DNA of 12,284 nucleotides from an uncultured Actinomyces sp. (GTDB lineage Bacteria > Actinomycetota > Actinomycetes > Actinomycetales > Actinomycetaceae), in the NCBI GenBank assembly GCA_937926415.1, contig CALBAF010000532.1, positions 1-12,284 on the forward strand. Reading direction: 5' to 3'. Shown here in pieces: positions 7,343-12,284 of this stretch (its first letter is position 1; each line of letters begins with the position of its first letter). A program made the position numbers and the translations under genes. A model generated the notes under the pieces. It saw nothing but the letters and a program-made list of their open reading frames with translations. It had not been told where the DNA came from and did no database searches.

Positions 7343-7609
7343 TTAGTGGTAGACGTGTCGGCGGTGGCCAACCGTAAATGCCTCGATGATGAGGTGGTCG
7401 TCTTCGATGACGCATAGGGTGCGGTAGCTGCCGATGCGGTAGCGCCACTCGCCTGATCGGTTGGCGGTGAGGCCCTTGCCATGGACTCGTGGATCGGCGC
7501 ATCCCTGAAGGTTCTTGTCGATCCAGGAAACAATCAGACGAGCCTCGAACCGGTCCATTTTCTTCAGTTGCTTGAGGGCCGTGTCGCTGTACTCGACGTG
7601 GTAGGACAT
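7343..7609 (-). CDS. RelE/ParE-superfamily toxin of a type II toxin-antitoxin system
   Basis: An 88-residue basic protein typical in size for RelE toxins, which mostly cleave mRNA on the ribosome. Diagnostic features are the N-terminal VEYSDTALKQLKKMD (helix 1 region), RLIVSWIDKNL, and the C-terminal beta-sheet core GEWRYRIGSYRTLCVIEDD followed by the family ending VGHRRHVYH. The Arg residues in the WRYRIGSYR strand and the C-terminal His/Arg/Tyr are the usual candidates for the active site. It starts directly after the antitoxin stop (TAAATG, no spacer), so translation is coupled. No frameshift or truncation is seen. ParE-like gyrase inhibition cannot be excluded from sequence alone, but the C-terminus favours RelE. 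Confidence 0.9.
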   Translation of the reverse strand: MSYHVEYSDTALKQLKKMDRFEARLIVSWIDKNLQGCADPRVHGKGLTANRSGEWRYRIGSYRTLCVIEDDHLIIEAFTVGHRRHVYH

Positions 7610-7825
7610 TTATAGGCCCAGCTCTGCGAGTACCTGTTCGTGGCTGTGGCGAATGCCGTTGTCTGCGGCGAGTGCTTCGCGCAGAGTGGCGAGGTCCTGC
7701 TGGTCCTCGATCTTCTCGAAGACGGCGTCTCGAACGAAGTCGGAGATTGTTTTTCCCTCAAATTCGGCGTACTTGCGAACAATCTCGGCGTCTGTCTCGT
7801 CAAGCCGCATTGTCATGGTGGGCAT
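7610..7825 (-). CDS. RelB/DUF6290-type antitoxin
   Basis: A 71-residue protein. The N-terminus MPTMTMRLDETDAEIVRKYA and TISDFVRDAVFEKIED form the ribbon-helix-helix DNA-binding fold typical of RelB/DUF6290 antitoxins. The C-terminal part (about 45-71, HEQVLAELGL at the end) would wrap the toxin. The start ATG 7825 has GGGAGG 5 bases upstream; a longer open frame to 7876 passes through the promoter and is rejected. It is the first gene of the operon and in such systems represses its own promoter, relieved by excess toxin. Its first 12 codons and promoter are present again near 9932-10030. Confidence 0.9.
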   Translation of the reverse strand: MPTMTMRLDETDAEIVRKYAEFEGKTISDFVRDAVFEKIEDQQDLATLREALAADNGIRHSHEQVLAELGL

Positions 7826-7887
7826 GGTGACCTCCCGGTGGTGAATACAACGTATTCTATTGCCCTGTGATGCCAATGTGCAATGGT
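7789..7887 (-). repeat. 99-bp direct repeat, copy 1 (relB promoter and first codons)
   Basis: Covers the relB promoter, operator, ribosome binding site and first 12 codons. It matches 9932-10030 at 96 of 99 positions in the same orientation. Similarity stops sharply at both ends. Confidence 0.9.
7843..7883 (-). promoter_or_regulatory. relBE promoter with palindromic operator
   Basis: On the minus strand TTGCAC (7878-7883) is 18 bases from TAGAAT (7854-7859, 5 of 6 matches to TATAAT). Overlapping the -10 is the perfect palindrome GAATAC-AAC-GTATTC (7843-7857), a fitting site for a ribbon-helix-helix antitoxin dimer. The ribosome binding site GGGAGG follows at 7831-7836. Confidence 0.65.
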
Positions 7888-7935
7888 TGCCCTTCTGTAT
7901 GGGGAGAGGTGGGGCTGATTATTGGGCTGCTGCTT

Positions 7936-7977
7936 GATTACCGCCAGTGGCGGTATAATTGTGGCGGTAATAGGAGG
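7936..7977 (+). promoter_or_regulatory. Operator-like repeat, copy B, with TATAAT and ribosome binding site
   Basis: TTACCGCCA-G-TGGCGGTA is a perfect inverted pair; it runs into a consensus -10 TATAAT (7954-7959), a third half-site TGGCGGTAA (7962-7970) and then TAGGAGG (7971-7977), a good ribosome binding site. The layout is that of an autoregulated promoter for a plus-strand gene. What follows is the decayed Fic remnant, so this is probably that gene's original control region. Confidence 0.6.
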
Positions 7978-8182
7978 CGGCAAGCGGACTATTACGAGGC
8001 CTTGGCTCGCTCCAGCGTGGCCGGCTAGTGCGAGTATTTCGTGGAGTACATGCTCAAAGCAAGCCGCTGAGTGCATCGTCGCGCAGCTCAAGGAAGAAGG
8101 CGTGCTCGAGCGTCAGGGGAGTCTTCGTTCGGGCGTGTGGGTTGTCCGCGTGTCCGGAAATCAGGGGCGCTTTCAAAACTAA
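7978..8182 (+). pseudogene. Decayed C-terminal remnant of a Fic-family gene
   Basis: Directly after the ribosome binding site, frame 1 reads RQADYYEALARSSVAG, TAG (8026-8028), CEYFVEYMLKASR, TGA (8068-8070). This matches the end of Fic domains, which typically read YYEAL...GD...FIEFML. A second frame from about 8075 reads IVAQLKEEGVLERQGSLRSG and VWVV, resembling the recognition helix and wing of the winged-helix domain found at the C-terminus of many Fic proteins. The start, the catalytic HxFxxGNGR motif and the middle part are missing, so most of the gene has been deleted and the rest carries a stop and a frame change. Fic proteins AMPylate target proteins; this copy cannot. Confidence 0.6.
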
Positions 8183-8231
8183 ATGTGTCGGTGTGGGGCT
8201 ATCATGGGCTATAAGGTGGTGGATGGTCTTG

Positions 8232-8260
8232 TTGTTGTCAAAAAGTGATGCAGTTAGATG
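8232..8260 (+). promoter_or_regulatory. Weak candidate promoter for the AT-richer membrane gene
   Basis: TTGTTG (8232-8237) is 17 bases from TAGATG (8255-8260), followed by the strong ribosome binding site AGGAGGA (8278-8284). Each box has 4 of 6 consensus matches, so this is only suggestive. The rest of 8183-8287 shows nothing else. Confidence 0.3.
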
Positions 8261-8287
8261 TTGTTTATTTGTTGATTAGGAGGATAT

Positions 8288-9274
8288 GTGCAAAATATGG
8301 GACTCATTGTGAGTGCGCTCGGTGTAGGGATTGCATTGTTACGCCTATTATGGGATGTGTGGAAATCGCGATCAGGTGGGAGTGGGTATGAATTTATCTT
8401 CGGTCGTAGTGCCAGGGGTGGTGCGCTGCATTACTTGAAAGTTCTGGAAGGGGATGATGGGTATTTTGATAACGTTCCTTCGGCTGGCGCCTTGCGGGAA
8501 GGGCTTGCGCATGGGCTCGTTGAGGAGATAGTGCGCTCTTATTCAAAAAAGCGGCACAGGGTAATATCTGGCACATTTGACACATTGGCGGCGCTCGCGT
8601 TTTCTGTGAGTTCTGCCTATTGGCTGATTGTGCTTGTTGAGGAATGGTTCAAGGGGCTAGGTGAAGCGCGTCTTGTGCGAGCGGTGTTGGCTGGGGTTGG
8701 TTTTGTGGCTCCAGGCTTCGCGTTGTTGGACTTGATCTTGTTGATCGGGCTTCTTGTCTATATGCTACGAGTTGTCTATTTGCGCATCCGGTCGTGGAGG
8801 TATCGGAAAGTCTCTCAAGCTCGGGAATTTCCTATCTCGTATGTGAGAGAACTAATCTCTTCAAAAAAACGTTTTCTCTTTATGGATGCCACGCTATGTT
8901 CGGGATATTATCCTGTTGTGACTGGTCAATGTTCTGCGGTTCGCTCTCTTTTGGCTGCCGCATACGCTGGAGGGGATGCGTGCGAGCTTCGAAGGACGGA
9001 GCTGGACCAGGTAAAGGAAAAAGGTTATAAAGAGTGTGTGATTCGCTTGGTCTCCGCTTTTGTTCAGCAGTTTATTGGGGGAAGGGGTGAAGATGTAACG
9101 GTATTTGTGTTTTCTGAATATGGTGTGACGAGTGTTGAGGTTGTTAATGCCCTGTGTAATCAGGGATTTGTGGCTTATGATCTTGGGCATATATCTGATC
9201 GGGAACGCATCTTCATGAGAAGCATTACTCAAATGACCCTTTTGTGGGAGTGTGATCTTATGCAGGTTAAGTGA
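8288..9274 (+). CDS. Membrane protein with possible degenerate rhodanese-like C-terminal domain
   Basis: A 328-residue protein not assigned to a known family. Hydrophobic segments lie at about 4-22, 99-118 and 130-165, with a soluble part at 30-90 and a C-terminal soluble domain (180-328). In that domain ISYVRELISSKKRFLFMDAT and, near 268-300, VTVFVFSEYGVTSVEVVNAL and QGFVAYDLG recall the start and the active-site loop of rhodanese folds, but the loop Cys is Ser and the substrate motif is absent, so catalysis is unlikely; this is a remote, visual resemblance. Start GTG 8288 has AGGAGG 4 bases upstream; ATG 8297 is the alternative. It is clearly AT-richer than its neighbours (many T- or A-ending codons such as ATA, TTG, GTT), a sign of recent transfer. 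No partner gene is adjacent. Confidence 0.7.
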   Translation: MQNMGLIVSALGVGIALLRLLWDVWKSRSGGSGYEFIFGRSARGGALHYLKVLEGDDGYFDNVPSAGALREGLAHGLVEEIVRSYSKKRHRVISGTFDTLAALAFSVSSAYWLIVLVEEWFKGLGEARLVRAVLAGVGFVAPGFALLDLILLIGLLVYMLRVVYLRIRSWRYRKVSQAREFPISYVRELISSKKRFLFMDATLCSGYYPVVTGQCSAVRSLLAAAYAGGDACELRRTELDQVKEKGYKECVIRLVSAFVQQFIGGRGEDVTVFVFSEYGVTSVEVVNALCNQGFVAYDLGHISDRERIFMRSITQMTLLWECDLMQVK

Positions 9275-9283
9275 ATACTATAT

Positions 9284-9306
9284 TGAGCGTCTTTAACTAA
9301 CGCTCA
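9284..9306 (+). terminator. Weak hairpin after the AT-richer gene
   Basis: TGAGCGT (9284-9290) pairs with ACGCTCA (9300-9306) around a 9-nt loop, 9 bases after the stop. There is no T-run, so termination is only possible, not clear. Confidence 0.4.
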
Positions 9307-9466
9307 TGCCTAGAGTTGGGTGTGGGCGGACGGTTGCTGGTTCGGGTCGCGTTAATGGGTGGTAGCGATGAGTTGGTTGAATGCTTCTGTGGGGTTGGAC
9401 TTAGGCTGGTGTTGTTGACACTTCATTAAGCGGGTGTGTGTGCCTGCGGAGAGTGAGGTGCCTGTT

Positions 9467-9778
9467 ATGGGAACTTGTCGTCGTTTTGCTCCGGAGTATT
9501 GTCGTGATGTTTCGACTCTGGTGTTGGATACGGGGTCTTCGATCGCGTCTGTGGTCCGGGATGTGGGGGTGGGTGAATCGGTGGTGGGCCGGTGGGTTAA
9601 ACTCGAACGCGAGTGACACCAGGCCGCCGAACAGGGGTGCCCTGATCCACGCGAGATGGAAGCTGAGATCACTGCGTTGCGTCGGCGGGTGCGCCAGCTG
9701 GAGAAGGAGAACGAGTTTTTGGGAAAAGCCAGCGTCTTCTTCGCGTCTGGGCACCAAAACACCAGCGGTTTGAACTGA
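9467..9778 (+). pseudogene. IS3-family transposase OrfA, interrupted by an in-frame stop
   Basis: From ATG 9467 the protein reads as an IS3 OrfA: helix-turn-helix RFAPEYCRDVSTLVLDTGSS, then SVVRDVGVGESVVGRWVK, a stop TGA at codon 50 (9614-9616), then in the same frame a coiled-coil/leucine-zipper part EMEAEITALRRRVRQLEKEN and EFLGKASVFFASG, ending at TGA 9776-9778. The internal TGA sits where Arg (CGA) is plausible, so a single C-to-T change explains it. OrfA binds the IS ends and supplies the N-terminal part of the OrfAB transposase. Nothing else in the frame is broken. Confidence 0.85.
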
Positions 9779-9830
9779 TGGACGCGCACAAGGGCTTCCT
9801 ACTCAATCACCTTGGTGGCCAAGGTTTTAG
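9766..9830 (+). pseudogene. IS3-family transposase OrfB, N-terminal stub with frameshift
   Basis: In the -1 frame relative to OrfA the sequence reads RFELMDAHK and, after one extra G near 9793, ASYSITLVAKVLG, which fits the start of IS3 OrfB proteins (typically ELMDA-K-SYPV--MARVLGVSRSGYY). Homology ends at VLG, exactly where an ISL3-type end starts. The integrase catalytic core is missing. Confidence 0.7.
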
Positions 9831-9933
9831 GGGCTCTTCAGAGTTGGGTGTGGGTGGAGGCGTCTAGGCCTCCTGCGATGAGGAGCACTCGGAGTTGATA
9901 GTTGGTGGGGTTGCGGTAGCCTCTGGCGATTCG
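9831..9933 (-). mobile_element. ISL3-like insertion sequence end with transposase C-terminus
   Basis: On the minus strand 9933-9838 encodes RIARGYRNPTNYQLRVLLIA then GGLDASTHTQL and a TGA stop, resembling the C-terminus of ISL3-family transposases. The outer end GGCTCTTCAGAG (9832-9843) resembles ISL3 terminal repeats, and the short distance from stop to end is usual for this family. The rest of the element is missing: at 9932-9933 it joins the relB promoter copy. Family assignment is from memory of the motif, so moderate. Confidence 0.5.
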
Positions 9934-9968
9934 TCTGTCTCGTCGAGCCGCATCGTCATGGTGGGCAT
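9864..9968 (-). pseudogene. Truncated relB 5' end fused to IS sequence
   Basis: Codons 1-12 match the intact antitoxin at the protein level (MPTMTMRLDETD); codon 13 onward is out-of-frame ISL3 sequence to a TAG after 34 codons. The ribbon-helix-helix helices are lost, so it cannot act as antitoxin. Promoter, operator and ribosome binding site are intact, so the peptide may still be made, and the operator may still bind antitoxin from the complete module. Confidence 0.7.
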
Positions 9969-10030
9969 GGTGACCTCCCGGTGGTGAATACAACGTATTC
10001 TATTGCTCTGTGATGCCAATGTGCAATGGT
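9932..10030 (-). repeat. 99-bp direct repeat, copy 2 (orphan relB promoter and first codons)
   Basis: Differs from 7789-7887 at three positions only. It keeps the -10, the palindrome GAATAC-AAC-GTATTC (9986-10000), the ribosome binding site GGGAGG and codons 1-12 of relB (MPTMTMRLDETD, from ATG 9968). The frame then runs into the ISL3 remnant and ends at TAG (9864-9866), giving a 34-residue chimera. Confidence 0.9.
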
Positions 10031-10204
10031 GTTGTCTCTAGCGGGTAAAGCTGCTTGAACGGGGTGATGGTCGTCGTCAGCAGGGCCGGGCGCTCGGTGC
10101 AGGCTGAGGGCGCGTGAATGTGGTTACCTCAGGCTGACAGCATGCTGCGGGGCGTTCACACTGTTGTCAAGAACCGTGTTGCCAGGGAGATGAGGAGTCC
10201 GACG

Positions 10205-10750
10205 ATGAGGTACGCCAAGACGGTGGTGTTGAAGGGCGGGGTGGAACTCCTGGTGAGGAACGCCGTCGCGTCGGACGCCCGCGCGCTGCGCGAGACCACG
10301 CAACGCACGCATGCGCAAACTGACTACCTGCTGTCCTACCCGGACGAGCAGAGCATCGACGATGAACAAGAAGCTCGCTCCCTGGAAGAAACGGAACGCA
10401 GCAGCAATGAGGTTGAACTCGTCGCCGTGATCGACGGGCGCGTCGTCGGAAGTGCAGGAGTGTCAGCAGTGCGCAGTAGGCGCAAGGTTGCCCACCGGGC
10501 GCGTTTTGGGATCAGCATCCTCAAGGAGTACTGGGGGATGGGAATCGGCCGGGCGCTGATGGATGCGAGCGTCGATTGTGCGCGCGGGGCGGGTTATACC
10601 CAACTTGAGCTTGAAGTGGTGGCGGATAACGAACGGGCGGTGTCCCTTTACCGTCGTGCAGGGTTCGAGGAATACGGGCGCAATCCCCGGGGGTATCGTT
10701 CCGCGTCTGCGGGTTACCAAGAACTCGTGTACATGAGGCTGGAGTTGTAG
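10205..10750 (+). CDS. GNAT-family N-acetyltransferase
   Basis: A 181-residue GCN5-related acetyltransferase, which moves an acetyl group from acetyl-CoA to an amine. Order of elements: N-terminal strand VELLVRNAVASDARAL (13-28), strand and loop ELVAVIDGRVVGSAGVSAV (71-89), then motif A, FGISILKEYWGMGIGRALMD (101-120), with the pyrophosphate-binding WGMGIGRAL, and motif B, LELEVVADNERAVSLYRRAG (134-153), followed by FEEYGR. The layout resembles the RimI/ribosomal-protein and phosphinothricin-type GNATs, but the substrate cannot be read. Start ATG 10205 has AGGAG 7 bases upstream; an in-frame ATG at 10190 is less well placed. The region 10031-10204 upstream shows no clear promoter. Confidence 0.88.
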   Translation: MRYAKTVVLKGGVELLVRNAVASDARALRETTQRTHAQTDYLLSYPDEQSIDDEQEARSLEETERSSNEVELVAVIDGRVVGSAGVSAVRSRRKVAHRARFGISILKEYWGMGIGRALMDASVDCARGAGYTQLELEVVADNERAVSLYRRAGFEEYGRNPRGYRSASAGYQELVYMRLEL

Positions 10751-10765
10751 CTCCACAGGGGAGCT
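10749..10765. terminator. Small hairpin between convergent genes
   Basis: AGCTCC (10749-10754) pairs with GGAGCT (10760-10765) around ACAGG. It overlaps the GNAT stop codon and is 3 bases from the stop of the convergent gene, so it could serve both. The stem is short and lacks a T-run. Confidence 0.35.
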
Positions 10766-10768
10766 GGC

Positions 10769-11929
10769 CTAGTCGCTCCGCTTGTCCTCGTTTTCCACGT
10801 TTTCCTTGGCCTCCGTGGCCTCCGGGGTGCGCCTGCGCCAATAGGCGTAGTCGCTGTAGATGTACTTGTGTTCCCACACGGGATTGCGCGGGCCCCAATC
10901 GTACATTGGGCAGTCCGTGGTGACGTCGTCGGCCAGCTCGAGGATGACGTCGACGAGCTCAAGCCTGTCAACGAACCTGTCGGGGATCGCATTGAAACCG
11001 ATTCGTGCTCCGACCAGCGTTCCCGCGATTGCCGCCGTGTTGTTGGAGTCTCCGCCGTGGTTGGCGGCGAATGTCATCGCTCCCACGATGTCGTTCTCGT
11101 GGCGTAGTGCGCAGAGGATACCAATTGCCAGGGCTTCGTCGGCGACCCACCCCTTGCCAAGGGCGTGGATGGCATCCAGGTCGCTCGAGGCTGAGGTGGC
11201 AAGCGACATGGCGGAGTGGATAGTGTACGACAGTTCGTTCACGACCGTGCGGGAATCGGGGAAGGACTTGTCCAGAGCCTTCAGTGTTTTGTTGATGGCC
11301 TCGGTGATGGAGAGCTCCTGGTGAATGATGAGTGAGATGATGAGGGCTAGTGCCCCCGATGCCATCCAGGCGACTTCGTTGCCGTGCGTGAGTGCCGCCG
11401 TGTTTGCCCCCAGGTCGAGAATGTAGGCGGGGTCGCGGGAGTAGGAGAGGCCGATGGGGACTGCCCGCAGCAGGCAAGCTGAGCCCTTGGAATCGTTGAT
11501 GGGCTCGTCCATCGATCCGAACTTCTCGGATGCGGCAACTTTCATGACGGTGGGAGACAGGGCGCGCTTCGTGGACAGGGCAGGGTAGGCGTTAATCCAT
11601 CCGCACCGGGCTCGGCGTGGCCGCTTCTCCGTCTGGAGCTGATACCAGTCCATGTAGAAGTGCGGAAAGTACGTGTACACGGGGGCCATGATCCCGCGCA
11701 GGGCCCCTCGCGTGTGTGCGTAGAGGATCCCATTTGCGCTGAGCAGCATGAGCTGCGTGTCCGCAGTGAAGTGTGCGGTTCCGTTCTCGTCCAAGTCGTA
11801 GTCTGTGATCCCGCGCAGGCCGTAGCGTTCGACGATCGCGGCCTCTGACAGCACTTCAACTGGGTATCCCAGCGCGTCTCCAGCGGCGCAGCCGATCATT
11901 GCCCCTCGGATGCGATCGCGCTTGTCCAT
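10769..11929 (-). CDS. ADP-ribosylglycohydrolase-family protein with altered metal site
   Basis: A 386-residue, all-helical DraG/ARH-fold protein; active members remove ADP-ribose from proteins or related substrates using two Mg ions. The N-terminus IRGAMIGCAAGDALGYPVE (7-24) and the C-terminal block HGGDSNNTAAIAGTLVGARI (291-310) are clear family signatures. However, the ligand motif usually written TDDT is TADT (55-58), and the C-terminal DSD(S/T)-type motif is DSNN (294-297). Relative to DraG/ARH3 ligands, one Asp is Ala, one Asp is Asn and one Ser/Thr is Asn, so catalysis is doubtful. A polar 30-residue tail rich in Glu/Arg/Lys ends the protein. ATG 11929 follows AGGAGG by 5 bases. It is convergent with the GNAT gene. 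Confidence 0.88.
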   Translation of the reverse strand: MDKRDRIRGAMIGCAAGDALGYPVEVLSEAAIVERYGLRGITDYDLDENGTAHFTADTQLMLLSANGILYAHTRGALRGIMAPVYTYFPHFYMDWYQLQTEKRPRRARCGWINAYPALSTKRALSPTVMKVAASEKFGSMDEPINDSKGSACLLRAVPIGLSYSRDPAYILDLGANTAALTHGNEVAWMASGALALIISLIIHQELSITEAINKTLKALDKSFPDSRTVVNELSYTIHSAMSLATSASSDLDAIHALGKGWVADEALAIGILCALRHENDIVGAMTFAANHGGDSNNTAAIAGTLVGARIGFNAIPDRFVDRLELVDVILELADDVTTDCPMYDWGPRNPVWEHKYIYSDYAYWRRRTPEATEAKENVENEDKRSD

Positions 11930-12100
11930 GAATGCCTCCTCGCGTGGGTTTCGGCGTCGACCACGCTTAGCTTACCTGTGCGGGGCAACGGTTGTGTTCG
12001 CGCGGGATCGAGTGAACCGATTGAAACGAGGATGTGGAAGTCCTGCGGCCCGTAGTGCGCGCGCTCAACCCCGGCGGTCGCCAGCGTGCGCGCTTCATAG

Positions 12101-12241
12101 CCTGCGCTTATCGCACGCGCCGCCCGGACCCTCGTCGATGAGCCCGCCCTGACCTCCGGGATCCGAGGGGTGCATGCGGAGCTTTGTGCGCTCGGCGGCG
12201 CCGCGCGCATCGTGCGTGAGGTCGAGGAACTGGTCGGTTAG
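12101..12241 (+). pseudogene. Possible plus-strand gene remnant, unidentified
   Basis: After TAG 12098-12100 the frame runs 46 codons to TAG 12239-12241 with strongly G/C third positions and a protein-like sequence: PALIARAARTLVDEPALTSG, then IRGVHAELCALGGAARIVRE and VEELVG. The pattern of a helix, DEPAL turn and terminal Ala-Arg-Ile-Val-Arg-Glu helix recalls the C-terminus of GT-B glycosyltransferases, but this is only an impression. No start codon or upstream part is visible in this or a neighbouring frame, so it looks like the end of a lost gene. The rest of 11930-12100 shows only the ribosome binding site of the ARH gene. Confidence 0.3.
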
Positions 12242-12243
12242 CC

Positions 12244-12284
12244 TCAGTTCCAGCCGCGCAGGATCGCCTCCAGGCCCCGCTCAA
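12244..12284 (-). CDS. C-terminal end of a minus-strand gene (partial)
   Basis: The frame entering from the right edge reads ERGLEAILRGWN and stops at TGA (12246-12244). The 12 full codons have G/C third positions in most cases and a helical, protein-like ending. Too short for any assignment. Confidence 0.4.
   Translation of the reverse strand, partial: ERGLEAILRGWN

Larger units (their letters stand above)
9400..9830 (+). mobile_element. IS3-family insertion sequence remnant (left part only)
   Basis: Holds a broken orfA and the first codons of orfB in the usual overlapping arrangement. The left boundary is not defined exactly; it is probably within the 60 bases before orfA (around TTGTTGACACTTCATTAAG, 9412-9430). 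The element stops at about 9830, where an ISL3-like end begins. The catalytic DDE part of orfB is absent, so it cannot move. Confidence 0.7.

Noticed and set aside
7321..7347. Eight-codon plus-strand frame after repeat copy A
   Set aside because: GTG to TAG only, no ribosome binding site; no support for a leader peptide.
7279..7972. Operator-like repeats read as a CRISPR
   Set aside because: Only two copies, 657 bases apart, with a gene pair between them and internal symmetry typical of operators.
9352..9789. 145- and 118-codon minus-strand frames over the IS3 remnant
   Set aside because: The plus strand carries clear OrfA and OrfB protein homology; these are shadows.
11896..12210. 104-codon minus-strand frame upstream of the ARH gene
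   Set aside because: It overlaps the ARH start in another frame, has no ribosome binding site and no family features.

Overview
The window looks like chromosome of a high-GC actinobacterium, most likely Actinomycetaceae (Actinomyces/Schaalia type). The grounds are GC-rich third codon positions in the housekeeping genes, a ZTP riboswitch ahead of purH, a leaderless-type promoter at guaA, and actinobacterial-style IS3 and ISL3 remnants. The genus is inference from gene content and style, not a database match.

Left part (1-4660), housekeeping, plus strand: the acidic C-terminal tail of an unidentified upstream gene; a ZTP/pfl riboswitch; purH (last two steps of IMP synthesis); a strong terminator; bioY (biotin ECF S-component), whose promoter overlaps a perfect inverted repeat; a second terminator; and guaA (GMP synthetase) starting at a probable leaderless GTG. 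purH and guaA are both purine genes and bioY sits between them with its own signals. A bidirectional 18-bp-stem terminator ends the block.

Middle part (4679-7250): a minus-strand membrane protein made of two tandem copies of one roughly 190-residue unit; a 23-bp near-perfect palindrome with -10-like boxes on both strands; and a plus-strand TetR regulator translationally coupled (ATGA) to a small four-helix membrane protein. The palindrome is the best candidate TetR operator.

Right-centre part (7250-10040), an accessory patchwork: a RelBE-type toxin-antitoxin module bracketed by two copies of a three-half-site operator-like repeat; downstream of the second copy an intact ribosome binding site runs into the decayed C-terminus of a Fic-family gene; then an AT-richer gene for a membrane protein with a possible degenerate rhodanese-like domain; then an IS3 remnant, an ISL3 remnant abutting it, and a 99-bp second copy of the relB promoter and first codons. 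This looks like repeated insertion, duplication and deletion.

Right end (10040-12284): a GNAT acetyltransferase (plus) convergent with an ADP-ribosylglycohydrolase-family protein (minus) in which about half of the expected metal ligands are substituted. The end holds a possible plus-strand gene remnant and the last 13 codons of a minus-strand gene. I see no tRNA, rRNA, CRISPR array or complete mobile element.
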